In this document: in pieces, positions 1-8,426 of the stretch
How the letters are laid out: each line of letters begins with the position of its first letter
How positions within the stretch are numbered: position 1 is the first letter of the stretch
NCBI RefSeq assembly: GCF_001653565.1
Contig: NZ_LYPB01000076.1
Span: 297,628-361,627, forward strand
Source: Paenibacillus oryzisoli
GTDB lineage: Bacteria > Bacillota > Bacilli > Paenibacillales > NBRC-103111
Length of the DNA stretch: 64,000 nucleotides
Reading direction: 5' to 3'
Made by a program: the position numbers and the translations under genes
The notes under the pieces: model-generated
Seen by the model: only the letters and a program-made list of their open reading frames with translations
Databases searched by the model: none
What the model was told of the DNA's origin: nothing

Positions 1-1
1 A

Positions 2-1462
2 TTAAACCTAGAGCGTATCATCATGGATTTAGGCGGAAGTGATGATGTCGTTATTCGAGAGATACAAGATGATGGCACTTTGATAATAGCAGCCGCAGTT
101 GTTTATATCGATGGACTTTCTGATACTGTGGCTATTAATACGTATATTTTTGATGTTTTAAATATGATGATAAGGGATGTCCCTAATGAACCACATAGAG
201 ACAAGAGGGATACTGAGACACTTGCCAAAGAATTGTTAACAGGCTTGGGCTGTATTCAAACCGTAGCAGATATGCCAACTCTGTATGAAAATTTACTCTC
301 AGGTGAGGCCATAATTTTATTCAATGGGCAGAATCACGCCTATCGCGCAGACATTCGTCAATGGAAAGGCCGTGATGTAACTGAATCCACCAACCAGACG
401 TCTGTACGAGGTCCGAGGGAAAGCTTTACCGAGACGCTTCGCACCAATACGGCATTAATTAGACGTAAAATAAAAGATCCTAGACTGTGGCTCGAGACAA
501 TTTCCATTGGTCGAATAACGAAAACTGACGTAACGATTATGTATTTGAATGGAATAGCCAAGCCGTCCGTCATCGATCTCGTTCGGTCTAAATTAAGGGC
601 AATTGATATTGATAGCATTCTGGATAGCGGGTATATCGAGGAATTGATCGAGGATAATAAATTTTCGCTATTTCCAACTATATATAATTCGGAGCTCCCA
701 GATACCACGGCTGCGCAATTATTAGAAGGAAAAGTGGCGATTCTCGTAGATGGTACACCCAACATATTGCTAGTACCTACGCAACTCGTTACTTTTTTTC
801 AATCAGCAGAGGATTATTATCAACGCGCCTACTATGCGAGTCTTCTTCGATTACTTCGATTCAGTACTGTATTCATTTCTTTGTTGTTGCCATCCATTTA
901 TATAGCAATTACGACTTTCCATCGCGATATGCTGCCGGCCTCGCTGTTAATTGGCCTAGCCGCTCAACGCGAAGGGGTACCATTGCCGGCTTTTGTTGAA
1001 GCGCTAGTCATGGAAGTGACCTTCGAAATACTGCGAGAAGCGGGTCTCCGCATGCCTCGTGCTATTGGACAAGCCGTATCTGTTGTTGGCACGCTTGTTA
1101 TCGGACAAGCTGCGGTAGAAGCAGGAATCGTCTCGGCAGCTATGGTTATTGTCGTATCCGTAACGGCGATTTCAACCTTTACGTTACCCGCGTACAGCAT
1201 GTCTATTCCAGTGCGTCTACTTCGGTTTGTTTTTATGGGGGCGGCGGCAAGTTTTGGATTATTCGGTATTGCCATGGGGATGTTTGTGTTATTACTCCAT
1301 TTGTGTGCTCTTCGTTCTTTCGGAGAGCCTTTTATGTCTCCATTATCACCATACCGTAAGGCAGATTTAGAGGATACATTACTTCGTTTACCGCGATGGC
1401 TTACGTTTAAACATCCTGAGACATCACTCAATGAAGGCAGTGATCGAATACGAAAGCCGTAG
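2..1462 (+). CDS. Spore germination receptor A subunit (GerA/GerKA family), 5' partial
   Basis: A subunit of a nutrient germinant receptor in the inner spore membrane. The frame is open to the left edge: seven codons (LNLERII) precede the first ATG at 23, and they resemble the N-terminal part of the family, so the true start lies outside the window. The soluble N-terminal domain is followed by the family signatures RGPRESFTETLRTN and LDSGYIEELIEDN, then a membrane domain over roughly the last 200 residues containing YIAITTFHRDMLP and FEILREAGLRMPRAIG. It is the first visible gene of gerA-gerC-D-gerB, with gerC 18 nt downstream. The family is certain; the germinant cannot be read from sequence. 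Confidence 0.93.
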   Translation, partial: LNLERIIMDLGGSDDVVIREIQDDGTLIIAAAVVYIDGLSDTVAINTYIFDVLNMMIRDVPNEPHRDKRDTETLAKELLTGLGCIQTVADMPTLYENLLSGEAIILFNGQNHAYRADIRQWKGRDVTESTNQTSVRGPRESFTETLRTNTALIRRKIKDPRLWLETISIGRITKTDVTIMYLNGIAKPSVIDLVRSKLRAIDIDSILDSGYIEELIEDNKFSLFPTIYNSELPDTTAAQLLEGKVAILVDGTPNILLVPTQLVTFFQSAEDYYQRAYYASLLRLLRFSTVFISLLLPSIYIAITTFHRDMLPASLLIGLAAQREGVPLPAFVEALVMEVTFEILREAGLRMPRAIGQAVSVVGTLVIGQAAVEAGIVSAAMVIVVSVTAISTFTLPAYSMSIPVRLLRFVFMGAAASFGLFGIAMGMFVLLLHLCALRSFGEPFMSPLSPYRKADLEDTLLRLPRWLTFKHPETSLNEGSDRIRKP

Positions 1463-1480
1463 TAAGGAGGCGTAATTAGG

Positions 1481-2662
1481 ATGAAATATAAGCTAACCAT
1501 AGGAATTCTTTGCCTTCTTATGCTGTCTGGCTGCTGGAGCCGACGTGAATTGAATGAGTTGCTAATTGTTCTTGGTGTTGGCGTAGATTGGAAGGATGGC
1601 GAGTATGTGGTGTCCTTCCAAGTCGTTAATCCAAGCGAAATATCCGCGCAGCGAAAAGGTGGGGATCGCCCTCCGAGTACCCTGTATCAAGGGAGAGGGA
1701 AAACGCTATTCGAGGCAGCGAGATCATTAACAGCGGAAGCGCCTCGGAAAGTCTACATGGGTCACTTGCAACTGTATGTCATTGGAGAGGAATTGGCGAA
1801 ACGAGGCATTAAAGATTTCCTAGATAATTCAGTCCGTGATAATGAATTACGAATGGATTTCAATCTCGTAGTCGCAAGAGGAACCTATGCAGAGAATATT
1901 TTGAAATTATTTACACCTGTTGAGAAATTGTCGAGTTATAGCATGCAGCAATCCTTACAGACCTCACAAAAGTCATGGGCTCCGACTGTCGCGATGACAT
2001 TAGATGAAACGTTGAATAAGCTATCTGGCCAAGGTTTCGAACTCGCGCTAACAGGTATCAAAATAATCGGTGATACGAGAATTGGAGACACGAAAACGAA
2101 CGTGGAATATTTTCAGCCGCCTAGTCGATATCGCTATACGGGCATCGCAGCGTTCAAAGAAGATAAATTAATTGGCTGGCTGGATGAGCAGGAAAGTAAA
2201 GGGTATACAGATATAACCAACAATTTAGATAGCACTTCTATCGAAGTTGCCTGCGGTGAACAGAAATATATGGCAATTGAAGTTACATCATCGGATGCTA
2301 AGTTGAAAGGGAGTGTGCAGAATGGGAAGCCTCGTATGGATGTATCCATACGAACGGAAGCGAATATTGTCGGCAGACAATGCAGAGATATCGATTTAAC
2401 GGATCCTCAAGCTATCAAACGTTTGGAAGTAGAATCCAAGCAAATCATCCTATCCCATGTGGAAGCAGTCGTTTCACGTGCAATGGCAATGAAATCGGAT
2501 TTCATCGGTTTTGGTAACCAACTTGGCAAGGATGAGCCTACATATTGGAAAGAAGTGAAAGATACTTGGAATGAAGACATGTTTCTTCAAACAAAAGTCA
2601 ATTACAAGATAGAATTTTATATTAGAAAAACAGGCACAATTGGTAATTCAACCATGAAATAA
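1481..2662 (+). CDS. Spore germination lipoprotein, GerC family
   Basis: C subunit of the germinant receptor, a lipoprotein on the outer face of the inner spore membrane. The N-terminus is a short basic and hydrophobic signal ending in a lipobox (LMLSGCW), with Cys at residue 18, followed by the usual RRELNEL segment. At 393 aa it has normal family length. The ATG is preceded by AAGGAGG about 10 nt upstream (TAAGGAGGCGTAATTAGG). It lies 18 nt after the A subunit and 25 nt before the small D-type gene, so the genes are surely co-transcribed. GerC family identity is clear from lipobox, length and position. Confidence 0.93.
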   Translation: MKYKLTIGILCLLMLSGCWSRRELNELLIVLGVGVDWKDGEYVVSFQVVNPSEISAQRKGGDRPPSTLYQGRGKTLFEAARSLTAEAPRKVYMGHLQLYVIGEELAKRGIKDFLDNSVRDNELRMDFNLVVARGTYAENILKLFTPVEKLSSYSMQQSLQTSQKSWAPTVAMTLDETLNKLSGQGFELALTGIKIIGDTRIGDTKTNVEYFQPPSRYRYTGIAAFKEDKLIGWLDEQESKGYTDITNNLDSTSIEVACGEQKYMAIEVTSSDAKLKGSVQNGKPRMDVSIRTEANIVGRQCRDIDLTDPQAIKRLEVESKQIILSHVEAVVSRAMAMKSDFIGFGNQLGKDEPTYWKEVKDTWNEDMFLQTKVNYKIEFYIRKTGTIGNSTMK

Positions 2663-2687
2663 GCATGGAGAGAGGACTTGTTCGTAA

Positions 2688-2897
2688 ATGGCGTCTGTAC
2701 TTACTGTTCTTGCACTAGCTGTGGGTACGTTCTGGCTAGAAGCGCCAAAACTATTGCGGCAAAATCATAAACGCGAATTTATCATTTTCACAATGTTCCT
2801 GTTGCTAGCAAGTGGTTCGTATGTCTTACTAACCCTAGAGGTTGTTTTACCAAACCCATTCAAAATCGTTGAATGGATGATTGGTTGGATGATTTAG
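2688..2897 (+). CDS. Small two-TM protein of germination operon (D-subunit-like)
   Basis: A 69-residue protein with two hydrophobic stretches (about residues 3-17 and 31-52) separated by a basic loop (RQNHKRE). It sits between gerC and gerB, with a GAGAGAGG ribosome binding site and 25-nt and 32-nt gaps. Small two-membrane-segment D proteins are known in some Bacillus ger operons and modulate receptor function. Assignment here rests on size, topology and position only, since there is no strong motif. A similar-sized gene occupies the same place in germination locus 2 (30012-30245), which supports it being a real gene. Confidence 0.75.
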   Translation: MASVLTVLALAVGTFWLEAPKLLRQNHKREFIIFTMFLLLASGSYVLLTLEVVLPNPFKIVEWMIGWMI

Positions 2898-2929
2898 TTT
2901 CAGGCTGACTGCAGGATTGAGGAGGTCCA

Positions 2930-4069
2930 ATGAGTACATTTGACAATGCTACCATTTCTGTACGCCAATTTACGATCTTGATCATTCTTGGTGTTGTTGG
3001 AGATTCAATTCTCATTATGCCGACAATTCTTGCGAAATCTGCGAAACAAGATGCTTGGTTGTCTGTAGTATTGGCTCTCTTTCTTGGGTTCGTAACTGGG
3101 GGTATCTTTGCTGCTGTTGCGAACAAGCTTCGCAGGCGGCGACTTTTTAATTTAATTAGACTACATTTAGGTGTCTGGGTTGGTAGTATAATCATCCTTC
3201 TATTTTTATTTGAATTCTACATGTGTTCGCTAACCTTGTTAAGTGAGATGAGTCAGTTTATGACAACGCAATTGATGCCAGAAACACCCATTAATGCGAT
3301 CATCGTTGTCTTTATCTTGGTTATCATCATCGCATATAAGTATGGTGTTGAAGCTTTTGCCCGAATGAGCGAGCTGTTGTTTCCTGTCTTTATCCTTTTG
3401 TTCCTTATTCTCGTCGTGTTACTGCTGCCACAAGTGGAATTTTCAAATTTGCGCCCCATAGCAGCAGGAGGAATGGGAGAGATCTGGCGGGGAGCATTCA
3501 TGGCGTTTGCAACAGCATTTTCAGAAATGGTTGTCCTTCTTATGCTAGTACCCAATGTTACTGGTTCTGCTTCGCTAACCAAACCCATCTTAACTGGTTA
3601 CGCGATTGGCGGTGCCATTTTGTTTATTATCGTAATGCTGTGCTTGCTTGTATTAGGACCCAATTTAATGGAGACGAAATATTATCCTACCTTCGTACTC
3701 GCTCAGAAAATCACGATTGGACATTTTCTAGAGAGGTTAGAGGCGGTTATGGCCTTTTTATGGTTCATATCAGTGTTCTTCAAGACGCTGCTTATCTTTT
3801 TCTCGCTAACTTCTGGTATGGCAGAACTGTTTCAGTTGAAAGAAAGTCATATGCTGACAATTCCTTTGAGCATGCTATTACTGGTGGGAACCATAGCAGG
3901 AACACCTAATATTACAGAGTATAATCTCATTCTGGAGAAGTATTATTCGTTGTTTGATCTTATTTTTTGCATCGGTATTCCTCTGATCTTACTTGCTTTG
4001 TTTTATATGCGGGATAAACCCAAGAATAATGTGACAAGTGAAGAGGATACCCATGAACCAGTTGTTTAA
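2930..4069 (+). CDS. Spore germination permease, GerB family
   Basis: B subunit of the germinant receptor, an integral membrane protein of the amino acid/polyamine/organocation superfamily thought to bind the germinant. Of 379 residues, about ten segments are hydrophobic from residue 12 onward. The family signature near the start, LGVVGDSILIMPTILAKSAKQDAW, is present, as is the mid-protein EAFARMSELLFP segment. The start has AGGAGG 5 nt upstream (GAGGAGGTCCAATG). It is last in its operon, followed by a terminator at 4203-4228. Confidence 0.93.
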   Translation: MSTFDNATISVRQFTILIILGVVGDSILIMPTILAKSAKQDAWLSVVLALFLGFVTGGIFAAVANKLRRRRLFNLIRLHLGVWVGSIIILLFLFEFYMCSLTLLSEMSQFMTTQLMPETPINAIIVVFILVIIIAYKYGVEAFARMSELLFPVFILLFLILVVLLLPQVEFSNLRPIAAGGMGEIWRGAFMAFATAFSEMVVLLMLVPNVTGSASLTKPILTGYAIGGAILFIIVMLCLLVLGPNLMETKYYPTFVLAQKITIGHFLERLEAVMAFLWFISVFFKTLLIFFSLTSGMAELFQLKESHMLTIPLSMLLLVGTIAGTPNITEYNLILEKYYSLFDLIFCIGIPLILLALFYMRDKPKNNVTSEEDTHEPVV

Positions 4070-4202
4070 ATTGAAGGAGCGAGGGACGACTGCAGCAACG
4101 GAACGTAATAACCAGAGATACTAAGTACAACGGATGGATTTCTATGGTGCCCTCAAGTCAACCGTGCTTGCGAGGACTGTAGCACCTCGCATTTTGCTGG
4201 TA

Positions 4203-4228
4203 GCGGACGCCGCGGCGTCTGCTTTTTT
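4203..4228 (+). terminator. Rho-independent terminator of germination operon 1
   Basis: GCGGACGCC and GGCGTCTGC form a 9-bp GC-rich stem (one G-T wobble) directly followed by six T. It lies 134 nt after gerB. The rest of 4070-4339 shows nothing else that I can name. Confidence 0.85.
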
Positions 4229-4339
4229 GGCGTTTCTATTAGTATTCAATCGGGCAAAGCTTGCTCCGCTTTCATACCATGCCTTTCTGGACAAGGGACA
4301 TAAACTATCTAGAACTACTATATTGAGAGTGTGGTATAG

Positions 4340-5323
4340 ATGGAGAATGAACTTCTCGCAGAAATTGCGGACACATACGGTTTGTCGATCAAACAGGTTG
4401 AAACTATCCGTGACACTTCACGTTCCTATGTCTTGAAAATCACGGCCACCCAAGGCAGCTTTGTGTTAAAAAGAATGCATATGGATACGCGCCGATTACA
4501 ATTTATGCTGGAAACGGAAGACTTTCTTAGGAACCGCGGCATTCACATTCCAATGGTTTATCAGACAAAAGAGAATAAGAAATATGTGGCATATACAGGT
4601 CACTTGTACGTTCTCCAAGAATGGATTTGTGCCCATTCATACCCATTGGTCAGCGTAGAAAAGGCCGTTAAGTTAGCTGAAATACTAGGAAGAATGCACG
4701 AGTTGTCTAAAGTGTTTTATTCTTCCCATGGAATACTTCGATTTGGTGGTGCGAAGTGGGTACAAGAGTATGATGAAGCTCTTCATTTTCTGGGCAGTTG
4801 GAAATCTAAGCAGGAAGACGTAGAGGAGCCTTGGCGCAAAGCGGTGCTAACCTATATTGATTTTTATATGAGGACGGGTGAATACGTAAAAGAGCATATA
4901 AATGCCTGTTACACAGCCGGCGGGGAAGTTCATGCACAAGTCGTTCTTAGCCATCATGATTTTCATATGCAAAATATTTTGATGGATCCATCTGGGGATG
5001 TTTATATCATTGATTGGGAGTTTGTTCGATTTGATTTGCCTTCTAGGGACGTGAATCGATTGTTATATGCGATGATCAAAAAGTCGAAAACTTGGAATCA
5101 TCGTGCATTTGTTACAGTGATGCGTGCATATCTGCAAATGAACCCTTTATCTAAGCATGAAATGAAGCTGTTGTATCTTGATTTGGCGTTTCCGCACAAT
5201 CTGTGCCGCAATCTGATTTGGGGCAAATTCAGAGGTATGACTGAGAATCAAACCCATGATCTCTTGCAGAAAGAAGCAGCTAAAACTGAATTTATGATTG
5301 AGTTGTATCACAGTCAATCGTAA
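4340..5323 (+). CDS. CotS-family spore coat kinase-like protein
   Basis: A 327-aa protein with the aminoglycoside phosphotransferase/CotS fold. In its N-lobe, lysines in YVLKITATQGSFVLKR sit at the nucleotide-binding position. In its C-lobe it has a catalytic loop LSHHDFHMQNIL and a metal-binding IIDWE. CotS and its paralogs (YtaA, YutH) are spore coat proteins made in the mother cell. The substrate is unknown, and the intact catalytic motifs suggest it may be an active kinase. It follows the germination operon but beyond a terminator, so it has its own promoter. The start is ATG with GAGAGTGTGG upstream. Confidence 0.82.
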   Translation: MENELLAEIADTYGLSIKQVETIRDTSRSYVLKITATQGSFVLKRMHMDTRRLQFMLETEDFLRNRGIHIPMVYQTKENKKYVAYTGHLYVLQEWICAHSYPLVSVEKAVKLAEILGRMHELSKVFYSSHGILRFGGAKWVQEYDEALHFLGSWKSKQEDVEEPWRKAVLTYIDFYMRTGEYVKEHINACYTAGGEVHAQVVLSHHDFHMQNILMDPSGDVYIIDWEFVRFDLPSRDVNRLLYAMIKKSKTWNHRAFVTVMRAYLQMNPLSKHEMKLLYLDLAFPHNLCRNLIWGKFRGMTENQTHDLLQKEAAKTEFMIELYHSQS

Positions 5324-5338
5324 TGAAATAGAGAAAAA

Positions 5339-5383
5339 AGATGCCTCGTCAACCTAATCGGTTGAGAGGCATCTCTATTTTTT
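5339..5383. terminator. Bidirectional terminator
   Basis: AGATGCCTC and GAGGCATCT frame an inner TCAACC/GGTTGA stem with a TAAT-like loop. It is followed by a T-rich stretch (CTATTTTTT) and preceded by an A-run (GAGAAAAAAG), so it can end transcripts from both strands. It separates the convergent CotS-like and NADH dehydrogenase genes, overlapping the last bases of the latter. Confidence 0.88.
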
Positions 5384-6563
5384 AATACGCTAAAGCAAAT
5401 AGTCCGTGAATGTGCGAAAGATAACGAACGTTACTTGCTTCTTTCATTAGTGTAGCGGGTAAGCCCTTTAATTGTGTGTTCTTACCGCCGATTGTACCGA
5501 TGCCATCTTTACGGCCAAGACTGCCTAGTGTTCCTGAGAATACAGGCACGAATTTGTCCATTACGCCGCCTTTAAGTTGTACGGACAAGTTGTAACCAAC
5601 CGTTTCACCCATTTGCCAAGCAAGTTGTGCAGTAGGGGGATATGGTCTTTCGCTGCCTTCAGGGAAGACAACTGCGCAATCACCCGCTAAGAAGATATCT
5701 GCGTGTGATGTGGATTGCAATGTTGAAGTTACCGTAGCACGGCCGCGATCTTCAGCGATGCCACAGCTGCCGACTACCTGGTTGCCTTTAACGCCGCCTG
5801 TCCAAATAATCGTACTTGCTTCAATCGTTTGTCCGCTTTTCAATGAAACTGTATTGCTCGTAGCTTCCGTGATTGCAACGCCAGTCAAGAAGGTAACGCC
5901 ACGTTTCTCAAGGCTGGACACTGCACGCTCGATGAGTACTGGTGGGAACACAGGAAGAATGGAAAGTCCTGCTTCCACGCAGTAGATGGAGATATCACCA
6001 AAATCAATACCTTTGGCGCGGCATACTTCAGGAAGTTTATCTGCGAATTCACCAACAAGCTCAACACCTGTTAAACCACCGCCACCAACCACGATAGTTG
6101 CATCGGCTTTATTGCCGGAAGCTTTGTAAGCGTCCAAACGAGCTTCAACGTGTGCGCGAATTCGGTTAGCGTCAGAAGCGGATTTCAGAATTAAACTGTT
6201 CGCTTCCAACCCAGGAATACCGAAATAATTCGTTTCACTGCCAAGTGCGACTACAAGCGCATCGTATTTATGTACCGCTCCACTGCTTGTAAGGACTTGT
6301 TTTTCATTAGGTTTAATTTCTTGAATTGTGTCAACAATGATATTGACATTTTTGTCGCCTAGCAGCTTCTGTAGGGGAAGCGCAACAGCCTGCTCTTTAA
6401 TCGTACCGCCTGCTAATCGATGCAATTCGGTAATGATTTGGTGCGTAGAGAATTTATTAATGATCGTAATGTTTGCTTCAGAAGCAGATAAATGTTTGCG
6501 AGCGGTTAATGCAGTCAAGAGACCACCGTACCCGCCGCCAAGAATTAGTATTTGTTTAGCCAT
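5382..6563 (-). CDS. Type II NADH dehydrogenase-like NAD(P)/FAD oxidoreductase
   Basis: A membrane-associated single-subunit flavoprotein of the Ndh/YumB/YutJ group that passes electrons from NAD(P)H to quinone. It has an N-terminal FAD-binding GxGxxG (LGGGYGGL), a central NAD-binding VVGGGGLTGVELVGE, and FLAGDCAVV for the second FAD contact. The frame opens at 6572, but AAGGG overlaps that ATG, while the ATG at 6563 (MAKQIL) has it about 9 nt upstream, so 6563 is chosen (393 aa). It is 21 nt downstream of the DUF1641 gene and co-transcribed with it. A sulfide:quinone-type role cannot be excluded. Confidence 0.85.
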   Translation of the reverse strand: MAKQILILGGGYGGLLTALTARKHLSASEANITIINKFSTHQIITELHRLAGGTIKEQAVALPLQKLLGDKNVNIIVDTIQEIKPNEKQVLTSSGAVHKYDALVVALGSETNYFGIPGLEANSLILKSASDANRIRAHVEARLDAYKASGNKADATIVVGGGGLTGVELVGEFADKLPEVCRAKGIDFGDISIYCVEAGLSILPVFPPVLIERAVSSLEKRGVTFLTGVAITEATSNTVSLKSGQTIEASTIIWTGGVKGNQVVGSCGIAEDRGRATVTSTLQSTSHADIFLAGDCAVVFPEGSERPYPPTAQLAWQMGETVGYNLSVQLKGGVMDKFVPVFSGTLGSLGRKDGIGTIGGKNTQLKGLPATLMKEASNVRYLSHIHGLFALAY

Positions 6564-6584
6564 CGTTACCATCCCTTGTCCGGA

Positions 6585-7016
6585 TTAATTTTTTCGTTCA
6601 GCGAGTACGTTCAAGAATGCTTGTGCAAATCGAAGCGTTTTCTGTACTTCAGGGTCTTTCAGCATTTTTAACATTCCGAATAGACCGATGGTTGTGCTAA
6701 CGTCAGCTTGCGAACGCTCACCAGCTTCAATGGCAGCCGAAGCGATGTTTTTTGCTTTTTCTTGTACTGGTTTTACGAATTCGCCAATACCTTGAGCAAA
6801 ATCATTAATAAGTACTTTATCAGTCGCCACATTTTGTGCGAAATCGTATGCTTTGGTAAGCATGTTAACCATTTCGGCAAGTTTAGGGAGATTATCCACC
6901 AGGATCGTTAGAGATTCTTGCACCTCTGGTTTCAATAATTGGTCGAGTACGTCTAAAGATTTGGGTTCAGCTGCAATCGGAACAGGTATTTCTTGAACAG
7001 TTGATGTCTGTGACAT
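6585..7016 (-). CDS. DUF1641 family protein (YrhD/YjgD-like)
   Basis: A 143-aa acidic, mostly helical protein with the DUF1641 core (LFGMLKMLKDPEVQKTLRFA) near the C-terminus. The family often accompanies redox enzymes such as formate dehydrogenase-like proteins or NDH-2/SQR-type flavoproteins, and its function is not established. The frame extends to 7037, but AAGGAGG (7026-7032) lies 9 nt before the ATG at 7016, which decides the start. It is the first gene of a two-gene operon with the NADH dehydrogenase, suggesting an accessory role for that enzyme. Confidence 0.85.
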   Translation of the reverse strand: MSQTSTVQEIPVPIAAEPKSLDVLDQLLKPEVQESLTILVDNLPKLAEMVNMLTKAYDFAQNVATDKVLINDFAQGIGEFVKPVQEKAKNIASAAIEAGERSQADVSTTIGLFGMLKMLKDPEVQKTLRFAQAFLNVLAERKN

Positions 7017-7164
7017 GTGACATATCCTCCTTCGCATAGAAAAAACGTATTACATTATTCTACACCTTTTGACAATAAAAATATAAAGACAGATATTTCA
7101 AATTGGTGAACATTGCTATGTAAAAACGCAACTTGATCGCGAATTTGCCTGGTCTTGACTTCTG

Positions 7165-7425
7165 TGCCTGACTTTAGCGGCCGAAAAGGGCGCTAAAGTG
7201 CCCGAGGCAGCGCGAAGCGCAGGCCTGCGGTCGCAATAAGGCCCGAAAAGGGCCTTATCGCTCGCCGCGTGCAGCGGTGCCTGACATTAGCGGCCGAAAT
7301 GGGCGCTAAAGTGCCCGAGGCAGCGCGAAGCGCGAGCCTGCGGTCGCAATAAGGCCCGAAAAGGGCCTTATTGCTCGCCGCGCGAGGAGATGCCTGACTT
7401 TAGCGGCCGAAACGGGCCTTATTGC
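7165..7425. repeat. 113-bp palindrome-rich tandem repeat, about 2.3 units
   Basis: Units start at 7165, 7278 and 7391, each with TGCCTGACNTTAGCGGCCGAA, so the period is exactly 113 bp. Within each unit are hairpins: CTTTAGCG/CGCTAAAG around a GAAA-type loop, GCGC-GAA-GCGC, and AATAAGGCCC-GAAAA-GGGCCTTATT. The third unit is cut short, its first hairpin arm being joined directly to the second hairpin's right arm (GGGCCTTATTGC). The block is much more GC-rich than its flanks. It lies between the AraC gene end and the DUF1641 gene start, both on the minus strand. The remaining part of 7017-7164 shows nothing recognisable. Confidence 0.9.
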
Positions 7426-7437
7426 AATCGCACCTTG

Positions 7438-8319
7438 TTACTCCAAGAAACGTAAATAGTCCTCACTCTCACTAACTTCGGATAATCGGAACGCAAGGGG
7501 GGATAAACCCGTCATTTTATGAAAAACCTTTCCGAAGTAGCTCAAGCTGGTATAGCCGCAAAGTGAAGCAACATTCGTGATGGACAGCTCATGATTGCGC
7601 AGCAGCTCGGCTGCTTTCTCGATACGCCGGTTTCGGACATAGTCCATCGGGGTTATGCGGAAGTAGTGGGGGAACATTTTGCACAAATAATATTTATCTA
7701 GCTGTGCAGCTTCTGCTAACCGATCCAAGGTGAGATCTTCGGCAATATGGTCTTGAATGTAAGTGACAACACGCTTGTAGGGGGAGGGGATCTCTGAACG
7801 AGTTGGGGCGTTTCCTTCTAATAAACAGCGTTGTAGTGAAAGCATCCATTCATATATGCGAAGTGACAGATCGAAACGATCATTCAATTGGTTTGCTGCA
7901 GTATCGGAATACAATCGCCAAAGTAGCTGAATAGGCAAGGAGTCAGGAGAAAGTTCGAAAACAGGTCCCACCATCTGAAGCAAATCTTGTCGCAGCCATT
8001 CTTCCTTAAACCCCCCGAAACGTATCCAAATAAACTCCCATTGGTCACAAAGTGTCGCATCAAATGCGTATTCATGATCGGACGGGATAGAAACCATGAA
8101 CGCATGGCCCTTCGGAACGGTGTAATGTTCTTTTCCCATGCGAAGTTTGCCTGCTCCTTGTATGGACCATTGAACAATGACCCCTTGCCCGCCTCGCTTG
8201 AGTCCGTTCCATTGGTAGTTCTCGTCCGCGACCGAGCTGTGTCCAATCGATAGGAGCTTGAGAAGATGACGATTCTCACTATCCTTATCTGTGTATCTAA
8301 AACCATAGGATTTATGCAC
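7438..8319 (-). CDS. AraC-family transcriptional regulator
   Basis: A 293-aa regulator: an N-terminal cupin-like ligand-binding domain (residues about 15-130, with VIVQWSIQGAGKLRMG and KGHAFMVSIPSDHEY) and a C-terminal pair of helix-turn-helix motifs (residues about 180-280, including LDRLAEAAQLDKYYLCKMF and ITNVASLCGYTSLSYFGKVF). Start is GTG with GGTGG upstream. It is divergent from the GH36 alpha-galactosidase across a 107-nt gap, so it is probably that gene's regulator, responding to a galactoside. The latter is inference from position. Confidence 0.87.
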   Translation of the reverse strand: MHKSYGFRYTDKDSENRHLLKLLSIGHSSVADENYQWNGLKRGGQGVIVQWSIQGAGKLRMGKEHYTVPKGHAFMVSIPSDHEYAFDATLCDQWEFIWIRFGGFKEEWLRQDLLQMVGPVFELSPDSLPIQLLWRLYSDTAANQLNDRFDLSLRIYEWMLSLQRCLLEGNAPTRSEIPSPYKRVVTYIQDHIAEDLTLDRLAEAAQLDKYYLCKMFPHYFRITPMDYVRNRRIEKAAELLRNHELSITNVASLCGYTSLSYFGKVFHKMTGLSPLAFRLSEVSESEDYLRFLE

Positions 8320-8352
8320 AATATTTTACCACCAATCATCAAAATGTTACTA

Positions 8353-8381
8353 TTTTACCTCTTCTTACAAGGATGTATAAT
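8353..8381 (+). promoter_or_regulatory. Candidate promoter of the alpha-galactosidase gene
   Basis: TTTACC, 17-bp spacer, TATAAT, ending 45 nt before the start at 8427. The -35 is weak, as expected for an activator-dependent promoter in an AraC-controlled gap. Confidence 0.5.
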
Positions 8382-8426
8382 GTGCGTAATAAATAATATA
8401 TTACCATATTGGAGGTTGCGGAAGAT

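Noticed and set aside
4134-4436. 100-aa ORF after germination operon 1
   Set aside because: It spans a terminator, overlaps the CotS-like gene in another frame, and lacks a ribosome binding site.
7165-7425. CRISPR array in the 113-bp repeats
   Set aside because: Only about 2.3 units, no unique spacers, and each unit is a set of hairpins.
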